Source of the DNA: Stakelama pacifica
GTDB taxonomy: Bacteria; Pseudomonadota; Alphaproteobacteria; Sphingomonadales; Sphingomonadaceae
Reading direction: 5' to 3'
Assembly: GCF_004361835.1 (NCBI RefSeq)
Contig: NZ_SNWD01000001.1
Span: forward strand, 186,001-250,000
DNA length: 64,000 nt
In this document: piece by piece, positions 34,947 to 46,122 of the stretch
Position numbering within the stretch: the stretch's first letter is position 1
Layout of the letters: each line of letters starts with the position of its first letter
Translations under genes and position numbers: made by a program
The notes under the pieces: generated by a model
Seen by the model: only the letters and a program-made list of their open reading frames with translations
The model's database searches: none
What the model was told of the DNA's origin: nothing

Positions 34947-36971
34947 ATGCCTAAGGTAACCGTCGACGGAACCGAAATCGAAGTCCCGCAGGGCGCGACC
35001 GTCCTGCAGGCTTGTGAGCTTGCGGGTAAGGAAATCCCGCGTTTTTGCTATCATGAGCGGCTGTCGATTGCGGGCAATTGCCGCATGTGTCTGGTCGAGG
35101 TGAAGCCCGGACCGCCCAAGCCGCAGGCAAGCTGCGCGCTTCCCGCGAGCGAGGGGCAGGAAATCCGCACCGATACCCCGATGGTAAAGGCCGCGCGCGA
35201 AGGCGTGATGGAATTCCTGTTGATCAACCACCCGCTCGACTGCCCGATCTGCGATCAGGGCGGCGAGTGCGATCTGCAGGATCAGGCCATGGCCTATGGC
35301 AAGGGCCATAGCCGCTATGACGAGAATAAGCGCGCGGTTACCGAGAAATATATGGGTCCGATCGTCAAGACGATCATGACCCGCTGCATCCATTGCACCC
35401 GCTGCGTCCGCTTTGCCGAGGAAGTTGCGGGCGTGGAGGAAATCGGCGCGATTTATCGCGGCGAGGATATGCAGATCACCAGCTATCTGGAAAAGGCGGT
35501 GTCGAGCGAGCTTTCGGGCAATGTCGTCGACCTGTGCCCGGTCGGTGCGCTGACGAGCAAGCCGTATGCGTTCGAAGCGCGGCCCTGGGAATTGAACAAG
35601 ACGCTCGCCATCGACGTGATGGATGCGGTCGGCACCAATATCCGGCTCGACAGCCGGGGCCGTCAGGTGCTGCGCAGCCTTCCGCGCGTCAATGACGAGG
35701 TTAATGAGGAATGGGCGAGCGACAAGACGCGTCATGCGATTGACGGCCTGATCCGCCGCCGCCTCGACAAGCCCTATGTCCGCCGGAACGGCAAGCTGGA
35801 AGCGGTGACATGGGAAGCGGCGTTCGACGCCATTGCCGCCGCCGCAGAAGGCGCGGGCACCAGCGTTGCCGCTGTCGCGGGCGATCTGGTCGATTGCGAG
35901 ACGATGTTCGCGGCGAAGGCGCTGGTCGGCAAGTTCGGCTCGACGATGCTCGAAGGGCGTCAGACCGGCATGGACTATGACGTGTCGAGCCTGTCGGCGG
36001 TCAATTTCAATACCGGCATCGCACGGGTCGAGGAAGCGGATGTTATCCTGCTGATCGGCACCGATCTTCGCTGGGAAGCGCCGCTGGTCAATACGCGTAT
36101 CCGCAAGGCGATCCGCAAGCACGGCGCGAAAGTGTTCGGCATCGGCCCCGAGCGCGACCTGACGTACAAGACCGAATGGCTGGGCAATGACCTGTCGCTG
36201 ATCGGCAATCTTCCGCAGGCGGTGAAGGATGCGTTTGCCGGTGCCAAAAAGCCGGTGGTGATCGTCGGCGGCGCGGCGTTGAAGGGCGGCCATGGCGCGT
36301 CGCTGGCGGCTGCCGCTTCGCTCAATCTGGTGCGCACGCTGGAGGACGGCACAAGCTGGAACGGCTATAATGTGCTCCATATGGCGGCCGCGCGGATGGG
36401 CGGGCTGATGCTCGGCTATGCACAGGCGGGCGGTCTGGCCGATATCGTATCGGCCAAGCCGAAACTGGCCTTTTTCCTCGGCGCGGACGAGGTCGATTAT
36501 TCGGCATTCGAAGGCACGTTCAAAGTCTATATCGGTCATCATGGTGATCGCGGCGCGCATGCCGCCGATGTCATTCTGCCGGGCGCGAGCTATGCCGAAA
36601 AGCCGGGCACGTACGTCAATCTGGAAGCGCGGGTGCAGCGCGGCGACCGGGCGGTATTTCCGCCGGGCGATGCGCGTGAAGACTGGACGATCCTGCGCGC
36701 GCTGTCCGACCGGCTCGGCAAGACGCTGCCGTTCGACAGCTATGAACAGCTGCGCGCCGCGATGTTCGCTGAGGTTCCGGCGCTGGGCCATGAGGGCATT
36801 GCCCGGCTCGACTGGAACCCGCCGTCGCTCGGCAGCGAAGCATCGGGTTCGGTCGCCTATCCGATTGCCGATTTCTACCTGACCAATGCGATCTGCCGCG
36901 CCAGCCCGACCATGCAGCGCTGCTCGGCCGAACTGATCCATGGCGAAGACTTTGCGGAGGCCGCGGAATGA
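34947..36971 (+). CDS. nuoG: NADH-quinone oxidoreductase subunit G
   Basis: The 75-kDa peripheral subunit that carries several Fe-S clusters. The 674-residue protein opens with a 2Fe-2S ferredoxin domain ([20 protein letters not shown]). [20 protein letters not shown] follows, then [21 protein letters not shown] [19 protein letters not shown] and [18 protein letters not shown]. The C-terminal part is a molybdopterin-oxidoreductase-like domain without cofactor ([20 protein letters not shown]). It lies 9 bases after the secreted protein gene and overlaps nuoH by ATGA. Confidence 0.97.
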   Translation: MPKVTVDGTEIEVPQGATVLQACELAGKEIPRFCYHERLSIAGNCRMCLVEVKPGPPKPQASCALPASEGQEIRTDTPMVKAAREGVMEFLLINHPLDCPICDQGGECDLQDQAMAYGKGHSRYDENKRAVTEKYMGPIVKTIMTRCIHCTRCVRFAEEVAGVEEIGAIYRGEDMQITSYLEKAVSSELSGNVVDLCPVGALTSKPYAFEARPWELNKTLAIDVMDAVGTNIRLDSRGRQVLRSLPRVNDEVNEEWASDKTRHAIDGLIRRRLDKPYVRRNGKLEAVTWEAAFDAIAAAAEGAGTSVAAVAGDLVDCETMFAAKALVGKFGSTMLEGRQTGMDYDVSSLSAVNFNTGIARVEEADVILLIGTDLRWEAPLVNTRIRKAIRKHGAKVFGIGPERDLTYKTEWLGNDLSLIGNLPQAVKDAFAGAKKPVVIVGGAALKGGHGASLAAAASLNLVRTLEDGTSWNGYNVLHMAAARMGGLMLGYAQAGGLADIVSAKPKLAFFLGADEVDYSAFEGTFKVYIGHHGDRGAHAADVILPGASYAEKPGTYVNLEARVQRGDRAVFPPGDAREDWTILRALSDRLGKTLPFDSYEQLRAAMFAEVPALGHEGIARLDWNPPSLGSEASGSVAYPIADFYLTNAICRASPTMQRCSAELIHGEDFAEAAE

Positions 36972-38017
36972 CCGCCTGGTTCGAATCCCTGGGAATGATG
37001 CACGGATGGGCGTGGTTCCTGTCCACGATCATCGGCATTCTCGTCATCGCGCTGCCGCTGATGCTGGCCGTTGCGATGGTGATTTACGCCGACCGCAAGA
37101 TCTGGGCGGCAATGGCGCTGCGCCGCGGCCCCAATGTCGTCGGCCCCTTCGGCCTGTTGCAGAGCTTCGCGGACGGTCTGAAGGTGTTCCTTCAGGAAAC
37201 GATCATCCCGACCAGCGCCAATAAGGGGCTGTTCCTGCTGGCGCCGGTCATCACCTTCACGGTTGCGCTGATCGTATGGGCGGTGGTGCCGTTTCAGGCC
37301 GGCGTGGTGCTCGCCAATATCAATGTCGGACTGCTCTATGTGCTCGCGGCATCGTCGCTGGGCGTGTACGGCATCATCCTTGCGGGCTGGTCGTCCAACT
37401 CGAAATATCCCTTTTACTCGGCGATCCGCGCGGCAGCGCAGATGGTGAGCTATGAAGTCGCGATCGGCTTTGTCGTGATTTCGGTGGTGCTTTGGGCGGG
37501 AAGCTTCAACCTGAGTGCCATCGTCGAAGCGCAGCGCGGCGTGTACGGGATCAAGATTCTCAACGGCTTCGGGTTCAACATTCTGCTGTTCCCGATGGCG
37601 GTGGTGTTCTTCATCTCCTCGCTCGCCGAAACGCAGCGAGCGCCGTTCGACCTGACCGAGGCCGAATCGGAGCTGGTTGCAGGCTATCAGACCGAATATT
37701 CGTCGATGAGCTTCGCGCTGTTCTGGCTCGGCGAATATGCGAACGTCATTTTGATGTGCGCGCTCAATTCGATCCTGTTCTGGGGCGGATATCTGCCGCC
37801 GCTCGACATTCCGATCCTCTATGCGGTGCCGGGCATTATCTGGCTGTTCCTGAAGATGGGTTTCTTCTTCTTCGCCTTCAGCTGGGTAAAGGCGACGGTC
37901 CCGCGCTATCGTTATGACCAGCTGATGCGGCTTGGCTGGAAGATATTCCTGCCGCTCAGCCTGTTCTTCGTCTTCCTTATTTCCGGGTTCCTGATGCTGA
38001 CCCGAGTGGGATTGTGA
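36968..38017 (+). CDS. nuoH: NADH-quinone oxidoreductase subunit H
   Basis: Membrane subunit that joins the peripheral arm to the proton-pumping arm and forms much of the quinone tunnel. The 349-residue protein has about eight hydrophobic helices and the conserved segments [58 protein letters not shown] with its carboxylate-rich loop, and [20 protein letters not shown]. It overlaps nuoG by four bases and is four bases from nuoI. Confidence 0.97.
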   Translation: MTAWFESLGMMHGWAWFLSTIIGILVIALPLMLAVAMVIYADRKIWAAMALRRGPNVVGPFGLLQSFADGLKVFLQETIIPTSANKGLFLLAPVITFTVALIVWAVVPFQAGVVLANINVGLLYVLAASSLGVYGIILAGWSSNSKYPFYSAIRAAAQMVSYEVAIGFVVISVVLWAGSFNLSAIVEAQRGVYGIKILNGFGFNILLFPMAVVFFISSLAETQRAPFDLTEAESELVAGYQTEYSSMSFALFWLGEYANVILMCALNSILFWGGYLPPLDIPILYAVPGIIWLFLKMGFFFFAFSWVKATVPRYRYDQLMRLGWKIFLPLSLFFVFLISGFLMLTRVGL

Positions 38018-38021
38018 GCAT

Positions 38022-38507
38022 ATGAGTTTCGCACAGACCCTGAAAACCTGGACGCTTTGGGAGTTCGTGAAGGCGCATGCGCTGACCCTGCGCTATTTCT
38101 TCAAGCCCAAGGCGACGATCAACTATCCGTATGAGAAGAACCCGATCTCGGCGCGGTTCCGTGGCGAGCATGCGCTTCGCCGCTACCCGAACGGCGAGGA
38201 ACGGTGCATCGCGTGCAAATTGTGCGAGGCTATCTGCCCCGCGCTTGCCATCACGATCGAGGCGGAGCCGCGCGATGACGGATCGCGGCGCACGACTCGC
38301 TACGACATCGACATGGTGAAGTGCATTTATTGCGGATTGTGTCAGGAGGCGTGCCCGGTGGATGCGATTGTCGAGGGACCAAATTTCGAATTTGCCAGCG
38401 AAACGCGCGAGGAGCTGATCTATCACAAGGCCAAACTTCTCGAAAATGGGGATCGGTGGGAACGCGCCATCGCTGCAAACCTTGCCGCAGACGCGCCCTA
38501 CCGTTAA
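38022..38507 (+). CDS. nuoI: NADH-quinone oxidoreductase subunit I
   Basis: A ferredoxin-like peripheral subunit with two 4Fe-4S clusters (N6a, N6b). The 161-residue protein has both cluster motifs: [20 protein letters not shown] near residue 65 and [20 protein letters not shown] near 105. The N-terminal helix ([20 protein letters not shown]) lies along the membrane. ATG follows nuoH by four bases, and 34 bases separate it from nuoJ. Confidence 0.98.
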   Translation: MSFAQTLKTWTLWEFVKAHALTLRYFFKPKATINYPYEKNPISARFRGEHALRRYPNGEERCIACKLCEAICPALAITIEAEPRDDGSRRTTRYDIDMVKCIYCGLCQEACPVDAIVEGPNFEFASETREELIYHKAKLLENGDRWERAIAANLAADAPYR

Positions 38508-38541
38508 GCGGCTGCCAACCTAACGGGGGCTTCCTGATTCC

Positions 38542-39153
38542 GTGATACAAGCTATCGCCTTTTACCTGTTCGCCATCGTCGTGCTGCTTTCGGCGGCATG
38601 CACGATATCGTCGCGCAATCCCGTGCATTCGGTGCTCTGGCTGATCCTGGCGTTTTTCAACGCCGCCGGCCTGATGGTGCTGGTCGGCGCGGAGTTCATC
38701 GCCATGCTGCTCGTCATCGTTTATGTCGGCGCGGTCGCGGTGCTCTTCCTGTTCGTCGTGATGATGCTCGACATCGATTTTGCCGAGCTTCGCGCCGGGT
38801 TCGTGCGCTATTTCTGGATCGGCCTTGCGCTGTCGCTGGCGCTGGTGTGCGAAATCTTCATCGCGATCGGCGCATGGAGCGCGGGCGGGATCGATTTCGC
38901 GCGGCGCGCAGCGCCGATCGATGCTGCGACGCCGAATATCGAGGCGATCGGGACGCTGCTCTACAGCCGCTATCTGTTCCTGTTCGAGCTCGCCGGGCTG
39001 GTGCTGCTGGTCGCGATGATCGGGGCGATCGTCCTGACTTTCCGCCGCAGGCCGGATTCACGGCACCAGCGCGTCCATGATCAGATTTCGCGCCGGTCGA
39101 AGGATGCGGTCCGCAATGTCAACGCGCCTGTCGGCAAGGGGGTAGAGCTGTGA
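38542..39153 (+). CDS. nuoJ: NADH-quinone oxidoreductase subunit J
   Basis: Membrane-arm subunit with five expected helices, of which the third ([20 protein letters not shown]) contains the conserved pi-bulge region important for coupling. The 203-residue length is typical. The start is GTG at 38542, confirmed by the [20 protein letters not shown] first helix. [20 protein letters not shown] is helix 2. The hydrophilic C-terminus ([14 protein letters not shown]) is cytoplasmic. GTGA overlap couples it to nuoK. Confidence 0.95.
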   Translation: MIQAIAFYLFAIVVLLSAACTISSRNPVHSVLWLILAFFNAAGLMVLVGAEFIAMLLVIVYVGAVAVLFLFVVMMLDIDFAELRAGFVRYFWIGLALSLALVCEIFIAIGAWSAGGIDFARRAAPIDAATPNIEAIGTLLYSRYLFLFELAGLVLLVAMIGAIVLTFRRRPDSRHQRVHDQISRRSKDAVRNVNAPVGKGVEL

Positions 39154-39455
39154 TCGGCCTTACGCATTATCTGGTCGTTTCGGCGATCCTGTTCACCATG
39201 GGGGTGCTGGGCATCTTCGTGAACCGTAAGAATCTGATCGTGATCCTGATGGCGATCGAGCTGATCCTGCTCGCGGTGAACCTCAATCTGGTGGCCTTTT
39301 CCGCCTATCTTCAGGATCTGGTCGGACAGATATTCGCCATGTTCGTGCTGACCGTCGCTGCCGGTGAAGGCGCGATCGGGCTGGCGATCCTGGTGATCTA
39401 TTTCCGTGGCCGCGGCACGATCGCGGTCGATGACGTCAACCGGATGAAGGGGTGA
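39150..39455 (+). CDS. nuoK: NADH-quinone oxidoreductase subunit K
   Basis: An Mrp antiporter-related small membrane subunit of 101 residues with three helices. The two conserved membrane glutamates are visible in [20 protein letters not shown] and [20 protein letters not shown]. It starts with GTG at 39150 overlapping the nuoJ stop. The C-terminus ends with a V-D-D-x-N-R-M-K-G tail, and nuoL begins 7 bases later. Confidence 0.97.
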   Translation: MIGLTHYLVVSAILFTMGVLGIFVNRKNLIVILMAIELILLAVNLNLVAFSAYLQDLVGQIFAMFVLTVAAGEGAIGLAILVIYFRGRGTIAVDDVNRMKG

Positions 39456-39462
39456 TCGTTCG

Positions 39463-41562
39463 GTGACTTCGATTCAATTCATCGTATTCCTGCCGCTGCT
39501 GGCGGCGGCCTTTGCCGGGCTTTCCAATCGTGCATTCGGCACGCTGGTGCCTAAGGTGGTTACGACCGGCGCGCTGTTCATCGCATGCGCGCTGAGCTGG
39601 CCGATCTTTATCGGCTTCCTTACCGGCTCGAACGAAGCGGGCGTTGCGCCGGTCTTCACCTGGATGCAGTCGGGAACGCTCGACGTTTCCTGGGCGCTTC
39701 GCGTCGATGCGCTGACCGCGGTCATGCTGGTGGTGGTGACGAGCGTCTCGTTCCTCGTTCACCTCTATAGCTGGGGCTATATGTCGGAGGATCCGGATCA
39801 GCCGCGTTTCTTCGCCTATCTGTCGCTCTTCACCTTTGCGATGCTGATGCTGGTGACGGCGAACAACCTGATCCAGATGTTCTTCGGCTGGGAAGGCGTC
39901 GGCCTTGCTTCCTATCTGCTAATCGGGTTCTGGTTCCGCAAACCCAGCGCCAATGCCGCGGCGATCAAGGCGTTCGTCGTCAACCGCGTCGGCGATCTCG
40001 GCTTCATGCTCGGTATTTTTGGAACGTATCTGGTGTTCAACACCGTTTCGATCCCCGAAATTCTAGCCGCAGCGCCGGGCATGGCGGGTTCGACGATCGG
40101 GTTCCTTGGCGGCCGGTTCGATACGATGACGGTATTGTGTCTGTTGCTGTTCGTCGGCGCGATGGGCAAGTCGGCACAGCTCGGCCTGCACACCTGGCTT
40201 CCCGACGCGATGGAAGGCCCGACCCCGGTGTCGGCGCTGATCCACGCAGCGACCATGGTGACCGCAGGCGTGTTCATGGTGTGCCGCCTGTCGCCGATGT
40301 TCGAAACCAGCGCGACCGCGATGACCGTGATTACGGTCGTCGGTGCCGCGACCTGCTTCTTTGCAGCGACGATCGGCACGGTGCAGACCGACATCAAGCG
40401 CGTGATCGCTTATTCGACCTGTTCGCAGCTGGGCTACATGTTCTTCGCAGCAGGAGTCGGTGCTTACGGCGCGGCGATGTTCCATCTGTTCACACACGCC
40501 TTCTTCAAGGCGCTGCTCTTCCTTGGCGCGGGTTCGGTCATTCATTCGATGCACCATGAACAGGATATGCGCTGCTATGGCGGCCTGCGTAAGCATATCC
40601 CGGTCACCTTCTGGGGCATGATGGCGGGTACGCTGGCCATCACCGGCGTCGGTATCTATGAGGTAGGCGGCTTTGCCGGGTACCATTCGAAGGACGCGAT
40701 CATCGAAAGCGCGTTCGCGGCGGGAAGCGGCGGAGCCTTCTGGGCCGGTGTGATCGCCGCGCTGCTGACCAGCTTCTATTCCTGGCGTCTGATGTTCCTG
40801 ACCTTCTGGGGCAAGCCGCGCTGGGCGACTTCGGAGCATGTTCAACACGCCGTTCATGACGGGCATGGCCATCACGGCCATGAGGACGCGCATGTCGAGC
40901 CGGGTCATGGCGACGTCGCCGACAATCCGCGTGCCGAGGATGCTGGCAGCGAGCCGCATGTCCATGGTCCGGGTGAAGAGGACATGCATGAAGGAACGGG
41001 CGGCTATCATCCGCATGAGAGCCCGATCGTGATGCTGATCCCGCTGATCGTGCTGTCGATGGGCGCGGTGTTCACCGGCTATTTCTTCCACCCGTTCTTC
41101 ATCGATCCGGAAAGCGCGGGTGCGTTCTGGAAGGGCAGCCTGTTCTTCAACGAACATCTCGCCCACGCGACCCACGAGATTCCGACCTGGGCAAAGCTGT
41201 CGGCGACGGTTGCGATGCTGCTCGGCCTTGTCACGGCCTGGTACGCCTATATCGTCAACAAGGAACTGCCGGCGAAGTTTGCCGATCATTTCCGGCTGCT
41301 CTATCGCTTCCTGCTCAACAAATGGTATTTCGACGAGCTTTATCACTTCATTTTCGTGCGTCCGGCCTTTGCTCTTGGCCGTCTGTTCTGGAAGGCGGGT
41401 GACGAAGGCACGATCGACCGGTTCGGACCCAATGGTTCGGCGGCGGTGGTGTCGTTCGGCAGCCGGCTCACCGGGCGCCTGCAATCGGGATATTTGTACA
41501 GCTATGCTTTCGTCATGTTGATCGGCCTGACTGCGGCGATCACCTGGGCTGTGACACGGTGA
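39463..41562 (+). CDS. nuoL: NADH-quinone oxidoreductase subunit L with a His-rich loop
   Basis: The largest antiporter-like proton-pumping subunit, 699 residues. Conserved segments include [40 protein letters not shown] with the pump Lys, [18 protein letters not shown] and [20 protein letters not shown]. Between helices near residues 458-522 is a long hydrophilic insert that is strongly enriched in His, Asp, Glu and Gly (for example [13 protein letters not shown]). The C-terminal amphipathic lateral helix should follow towards [20 protein letters not shown]. The start is GTG at 39463 with AAGGGG upstream. Confidence 0.97.
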   Translation: MTSIQFIVFLPLLAAAFAGLSNRAFGTLVPKVVTTGALFIACALSWPIFIGFLTGSNEAGVAPVFTWMQSGTLDVSWALRVDALTAVMLVVVTSVSFLVHLYSWGYMSEDPDQPRFFAYLSLFTFAMLMLVTANNLIQMFFGWEGVGLASYLLIGFWFRKPSANAAAIKAFVVNRVGDLGFMLGIFGTYLVFNTVSIPEILAAAPGMAGSTIGFLGGRFDTMTVLCLLLFVGAMGKSAQLGLHTWLPDAMEGPTPVSALIHAATMVTAGVFMVCRLSPMFETSATAMTVITVVGAATCFFAATIGTVQTDIKRVIAYSTCSQLGYMFFAAGVGAYGAAMFHLFTHAFFKALLFLGAGSVIHSMHHEQDMRCYGGLRKHIPVTFWGMMAGTLAITGVGIYEVGGFAGYHSKDAIIESAFAAGSGGAFWAGVIAALLTSFYSWRLMFLTFWGKPRWATSEHVQHAVHDGHGHHGHEDAHVEPGHGDVADNPRAEDAGSEPHVHGPGEEDMHEGTGGYHPHESPIVMLIPLIVLSMGAVFTGYFFHPFFIDPESAGAFWKGSLFFNEHLAHATHEIPTWAKLSATVAMLLGLVTAWYAYIVNKELPAKFADHFRLLYRFLLNKWYFDELYHFIFVRPAFALGRLFWKAGDEGTIDRFGPNGSAAVVSFGSRLTGRLQSGYLYSYAFVMLIGLTAAITWAVTR

Positions 41563-41575
41563 GGGGGGCAGGACG

Positions 41576-43117
41576 ATGAACGGTTTTCCCATCCTCTCCG
41601 TCATGTTGCTGGTGCCCGCCGTTGCGGCGGTGGTGTGCCTGTTCCTCGACGCGAAATCGGCGCGCTGGCTGGCATTGGCCGCTACGCTGGTCGATCTGGC
41701 GCTGGGCATCGTGCTGTGGGCCAGTTTCGATATCGGCGGCGCGCAATGGCAGTTTGTCGAACATAGCGATGCGCTGTTCGGCAGCTTTTCCTGGGCGCTC
41801 GGCATTGACGGCTTTGCCCTGCTGCTGATCATGCTCTCGGTATTCCTGATGCCGATCTGCATCGGGGCGAGCTGGGAAGCGGTTCAGCAGCGGGTTCCCG
41901 AATATATGGCGGCATTCCTGCTCACCGAAGTGCTGATGATCGGTACTTTCGCTGCGCAGGACCTGTTTCTCTTCTACGTCTTTTTCGAGGCGGGCCTGAT
42001 CCCGATGTATCTGATCATCGGTATCTGGGGCGGGGTGAACCGGATCTACGCCAGCTATAAGTTCTTCCTGTATACGCTGCTCGGTTCAGTGCTGATGCTG
42101 ATCGCGATGCTGTGGATGACGCAGCAGGCAGGCACGACCTATATCCCCGATCTGATGAACCATGATTTCCCGGTTCATGCCCAGACCTGGCTATGGCTCG
42201 CCTTCTTCGCGTCCTTCGCGGTGAAGATGCCGATGTGGCCGGTGCATACCTGGCTTCCCGACGCGCACGTTCAGGCACCAACCGCCGGGTCGGTCATTCT
42301 GGCGGGCGTGTTGCTGAAGCTCGGCGGATACGGCTTTCTGCGCTTCAGCCTGCCGATGTTCCCCGAAGCTTCGTCGCAGCTGATCTGGCTGATCTTCGGT
42401 CTGTCGGCGGTCGCGGTGATCTACACCTCGCTCGTGGCGCTGGTGCAGAGCGATATGAAGAAGCTGATCGCTTATTCCTCGGTCGCGCATATGGCGATCG
42501 TTACGATCGGCCTGTTCGCGTTCAACCGGCAGGGGATTGAGGGCGCGATGATGATCATGCTGGGCCATGGTCTGGTATCGGGCGCGCTGTTCCTTTGCGT
42601 CGGCGTGATCTATGACCGGCTGCACACGCGTGAGATCGACCGCTATGGCGGGCTTGCCATCAACATGCCGCGCTATGCGGTGTTCTTCCTGCTGTTCACC
42701 ATGGCCTCGATCGGCCTTCCCGGGACCAGCAACTTCGTCGGCGAATTGCTGGCATTGATGGGCACCTATCAGGTGTCGACCTGGACCGCGCTTTTGTGCA
42801 CGACCGGTATCATTCTGGGCGCTGCCTATATGTTGTATCTCTATCGCCGGGTGGTGTTCGGCGATCTGACCAAGGACGATGTGAAGGCGATGCCTGATCT
42901 GAGCATGCGCGAAATCGCGCTGCTGGCGCCGATCGCGGCAGTGGTGCTGTGGATGGGCGTCTATCCCGAAAGCTTCCTTGCGCCGATGCGTCAGGACGTG
43001 GCGATCCTGCTCGAGCGTATCGACCGCGCGCAGCCGAAGGGCGATTCCATGCCGACCGCCGGTAACCCGTCCGCGGTGCCCGCCGCGCACCATGGTGCCG
43101 AAGGGGGGGCGCACTGA
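41576..43117 (+). CDS. nuoM: NADH-quinone oxidoreductase subunit M
   Basis: Second antiporter-like proton-pumping subunit, 513 residues with about fourteen helices. Landmarks are FYVFFEAGLIPMYLIIGIWG with the conserved membrane Glu, FAVKMPMWPVHTWLPDAHVQ with the pump Lys, AGVLLKLGGYGFLRF and SDMKKLIAYSSVAHMAIVTI. The final 25 residues are a hydrophilic Pro/Ala/His tail. The stop overlaps the nuoN ATG. Confidence 0.97.
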   Translation: MNGFPILSVMLLVPAVAAVVCLFLDAKSARWLALAATLVDLALGIVLWASFDIGGAQWQFVEHSDALFGSFSWALGIDGFALLLIMLSVFLMPICIGASWEAVQQRVPEYMAAFLLTEVLMIGTFAAQDLFLFYVFFEAGLIPMYLIIGIWGGVNRIYASYKFFLYTLLGSVLMLIAMLWMTQQAGTTYIPDLMNHDFPVHAQTWLWLAFFASFAVKMPMWPVHTWLPDAHVQAPTAGSVILAGVLLKLGGYGFLRFSLPMFPEASSQLIWLIFGLSAVAVIYTSLVALVQSDMKKLIAYSSVAHMAIVTIGLFAFNRQGIEGAMMIMLGHGLVSGALFLCVGVIYDRLHTREIDRYGGLAINMPRYAVFFLLFTMASIGLPGTSNFVGELLALMGTYQVSTWTALLCTTGIILGAAYMLYLYRRVVFGDLTKDDVKAMPDLSMREIALLAPIAAVVLWMGVYPESFLAPMRQDVAILLERIDRAQPKGDSMPTAGNPSAVPAAHHGAEGGAH

Positions 43118-44562
43118 TGAGCTATGCCCAGCAAATGATGATGATCCTGCCTGAGATCGTCCTTGCCGTCGGCGCGCTGGTGCTGATGCTGGTTTCGGCA
43201 TGGGGCGGCCATTCATCGGCGCGCGGCGTGAGCTGGACCGCAGTGGCGGTGCTGATCGGCGCCGGTGTCGCGCTGCTCGGCCCGGCATCGCATGGCGGCG
43301 AGGCGTTTTACGGCCTGTACCGCGCCGATGCCTTTGGTGCCTTCGCCAAGCTGCTGATCTATATCGCCGCTGCAGTGTCGATCATGGTCGCGCCGCGCTT
43401 CTTCGCGACGACCAGCGGCGATAATCTGCGCCCCGAATATCCGGTGCTGATCCTGCTGTCGGCGATCGGCATGAGCGTGATGGTTTCGGCGAGCGATCTG
43501 CTGACGCTCTATGTCGGGCTCGAGCTGCAGAGCCTTGCCGCCTATGTGCTGGCGAGCTTCATGCGGCAGGACACGCGTTCGGCAGAAGCGGGGCTGAAAT
43601 ATTTCGTGCTCGGCGCACTGGCGAGCGGCATCCTGCTCTACGGCATCTCGCTGGTCTACGGCTTTACCGGCAGCACGTTGTTCGATGTGATTGCACAGGC
43701 ATATGCGGGCGACCGCTCGCTCGGGCTGTTGTTCGGGCTGGTCTTCGTGTTCGCAGGGCTGGCGTTCAAGATTTCGGCGGTGCCGTTCCATATGTGGACC
43801 CCCGACGTCTATGAAGGCGCACCGACGCCGGTCACCACCTTCTTCGCCTCGGCCCCCAAGGTCGCGGCGATGGGGCTGGCGGTGCGCGTTGCCATCGAAG
43901 CGATGGGGCCTGCGGTCGATCAGTGGCGGCAGATCGTGATTTTCGCGGCGCTTGCCTCGATCATCCTCGGCGCGGTCGCGGCGATCGGCCAGACGAATAT
44001 CAAACGACTGCTCGCTTATTCGTCGATCAACAATGTCGGCTTCGCGCTGGTCGGTCTTGCCGCGGGGACGCAGGCGGGTGTGTCGTCGGTGCTGGTATAT
44101 ATGGCGATCTATATTGTCATGACGCTCGGCAGCTTCCTGATCGTGCTGCAGATGCGCGATGCGGACGGCATGCCGGTCGAAACGATCGACAGTCTGTCGG
44201 GCATGTCGCGCACGCGGCCCTGGCTGGCGGCGGCGCTTGCCATGTTCATGTTCAGCCTTGCCGGTATTCCGCCGCTCTTCGGCTTTTACGCCAAGTTTGC
44301 GGTGTTCAGCGCAGCGGTGGAATCCGGGCTGTTCGCGCTGGCGGCCGTCGGCATCGCGGCTTCGGTGATCGGCGCTTATTATTATCTGCGCGTCGTCAAG
44401 ACGATGTTCTTCGACGAACCGGCCCCGGCATTCGCGCCGATGGACAGCAAGGTCGAAGGCGGGCTGATCGCGATTACCGCACTGGTCATTTCGCCGCTCG
44501 GCTATCTGCTGATCCCGGCGCTGCTGTCGGCGACGAATATGGCGGCGCGCGCGCTGTTCTGA
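43117..44562 (+). CDS. nuoN: NADH-quinone oxidoreductase subunit N
   Basis: Third antiporter-like subunit, 481 residues, and the last canonical complex I gene. Landmarks are LLTLYVGLELQSLAAYVLAS with a membrane Glu, RSAEAGLKYFVLGALASGIL, GLAFKISAVPFHMWTPDVYE with the pump Lys, and NIKRLLAYSSINNVGFALVG. It overlaps nuoM by TGATG. birA follows after 7 bases, so the transcript may continue. Confidence 0.97.
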   Translation: MSYAQQMMMILPEIVLAVGALVLMLVSAWGGHSSARGVSWTAVAVLIGAGVALLGPASHGGEAFYGLYRADAFGAFAKLLIYIAAAVSIMVAPRFFATTSGDNLRPEYPVLILLSAIGMSVMVSASDLLTLYVGLELQSLAAYVLASFMRQDTRSAEAGLKYFVLGALASGILLYGISLVYGFTGSTLFDVIAQAYAGDRSLGLLFGLVFVFAGLAFKISAVPFHMWTPDVYEGAPTPVTTFFASAPKVAAMGLAVRVAIEAMGPAVDQWRQIVIFAALASIILGAVAAIGQTNIKRLLAYSSINNVGFALVGLAAGTQAGVSSVLVYMAIYIVMTLGSFLIVLQMRDADGMPVETIDSLSGMSRTRPWLAAALAMFMFSLAGIPPLFGFYAKFAVFSAAVESGLFALAAVGIAASVIGAYYYLRVVKTMFFDEPAPAFAPMDSKVEGGLIAITALVISPLGYLLIPALLSATNMAARALF

Positions 44563-44569
44563 TCCGCTT

Positions 44570-45271
44570 ATGATCCGGACGGTCGGCGAAACCGGCTCGA
44601 CCAATGCCGATATGGCGGCGCTCGCTCTGGCGGGTGCCGCCGAAGGCGACTGGCTGCGCGCCGAGCGGCAAAGCGCCGGGCGCGGGCGGCAGGGGCGGCA
44701 ATGGGCGTCCGAGGCCGGTAATCTCTACGCCAGCACGCTGGTCCGTTTGCGGCCCTCCGACCCGCCCGCGCCGGGGCTTGGCTTCGTCGCCGCGGTGGCG
44801 CTGCACGATGCGGTCGCTGCCTATATCGGCGAGGGGCGTGCCGTGCTCAAATGGCCTAACGACGTGCTGGTCGAGGGTGCGAAGCTGTCGGGTATCCTGC
44901 TGGAGCGCACGGGCGACGCAGTGGTTGCGGGTTTCGGCGTCAATCTGGCGCATCATCCTCGCGATCTTGATCGGCCTGCGACGAGCCTTTGCGCTCTGGG
45001 AAGCGCAGTCGCGCCGGGGGATTTCCTCGAAACGCTGGCCGAAAGCCTTCGCCGCCGCCTGTCGCAATGGCGCGGCGAAGGGTTCGGCGCGATCCGCGAG
45101 GTGTGGATGGCCCGCGCCCACCCGGTCGGCAGCGCGCTGTCAGTACGTCAGCCGGAAGGGGCTGCCCTGCAGGGCCTGTTCGACGGGATCGACAGCGACG
45201 GCGCGCTACGCCTGCGCTTGGCGGACGGGTCGCGGCATGTCATGCACGCAGGCGATATATTCCTGATCTGA
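44570..45271 (+). CDS. birA: biotin--[acetyl-CoA-carboxylase] ligase (no DNA-binding domain)
   Basis: Attaches biotin to the biotin carboxyl carrier protein. The 233-residue class I enzyme starts directly with the catalytic domain: ETGSTNADMAALALAG, then the biotinyl-AMP loop SAGRGRQGRQWASEAGNLYA with the GRGRxGR motif, KWPNDVLVEGAKLSGILLER and GFGVNLAHHP. The C-terminal SH3-like domain is LFDGIDSDGALRLRLADGS. The N-terminal winged helix that makes E. coli BirA a repressor is absent. It follows nuoN closely and is 15 bases before coaX, an order often seen in alphaproteobacteria. Confidence 0.93.
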   Translation: MIRTVGETGSTNADMAALALAGAAEGDWLRAERQSAGRGRQGRQWASEAGNLYASTLVRLRPSDPPAPGLGFVAAVALHDAVAAYIGEGRAVLKWPNDVLVEGAKLSGILLERTGDAVVAGFGVNLAHHPRDLDRPATSLCALGSAVAPGDFLETLAESLRRRLSQWRGEGFGAIREVWMARAHPVGSALSVRQPEGAALQGLFDGIDSDGALRLRLADGSRHVMHAGDIFLI

Positions 45272-45286
45272 GCGAAAGGGGACGCC

Positions 45287-46084
45287 GTGCTGCTCGCGGT
45301 CGATGCCGGAAATACCAATATCGTCTTCGCATTGTTCGACACCGAATCGGATGCGCGGCCCTGGGGCGAGATCCGCACCCGCTGGCGGATCACCACTGAC
45401 CCGCGGCGCACAGCGGACGAATATGCCGTCTGGCTGAGCCAGCTGCTCGCGCTGGAGGGCTTTGCCCGGTCCGATGTGACGAAGGTGATCATCGGCACCG
45501 TCGTGCCGCGCGCGCTGCATAATCTGCAGACGCTGGCGCGCAAATATTTCGACACCGAACCGGTGATTGCGGGAGAGGGGGGCTGGGACTTCCCGCTCGA
45601 TGTCGATGAACCGCAAAATGTCGGTGCGGATCGTGCGCTGAACATGATCGCTGCGAAGGAAACGCATCCCGGCGACCTGATCATCATCGATTTCGGCACT
45701 GCCACCACCTTCGATCTGGTCGATTATCGCGGTGCGTATAAGGGCGGGATCATCGCGCCTGGGATCAACCTGTCGCTCGACGCGCTGGTCAGCGCTGCGG
45801 CGAAGCTGCCGCGCATGGCGATCAGCGAGCCGGACAGCGATTCGGTGATCGGCAGGAATACGGTCGATCAGATGCATATCGGCATTTACTGGGGCTATAT
45901 CGCGATGATGGAGGGGCTGGTCGCGCGCATGCGGCGTCAGGCCGGGCGCCCGGTAAAGGTGATCGCGACCGGAGGCCTTGCCATTTTGTTCGAGAAACAT
46001 ACCGATATTTTCGATGCGGTAGAGGCCGATCTGACGCTTCACGGGCTGGCTATCCTGTGGTCGCGTTCCCATAAAGAAGGCTAA
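45287..46084 (+). CDS. coaX: type III pantothenate kinase
   Basis: First step of coenzyme A synthesis, phosphorylating pantothenate. The 265-residue protein of the ASKHA fold begins [17 protein letters not shown], the phosphate 1 motif. It then has [40 protein letters not shown] and [13 protein letters not shown], and [20 protein letters not shown] near the end. Type III enzymes are insensitive to CoA feedback. The start is GTG at 45287 after a purine-rich AAAGGGGA site. It is followed by rnj. Confidence 0.95.
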   Translation: MLLAVDAGNTNIVFALFDTESDARPWGEIRTRWRITTDPRRTADEYAVWLSQLLALEGFARSDVTKVIIGTVVPRALHNLQTLARKYFDTEPVIAGEGGWDFPLDVDEPQNVGADRALNMIAAKETHPGDLIIIDFGTATTFDLVDYRGAYKGGIIAPGINLSLDALVSAAAKLPRMAISEPDSDSVIGRNTVDQMHIGIYWGYIAMMEGLVARMRRQAGRPVKVIATGGLAILFEKHTDIFDAVEADLTLHGLAILWSRSHKEG

Positions 46085-46122
46085 GCATTTCGACTTTTTA
46101 AAGAATGAAGAACAGGATTTCA

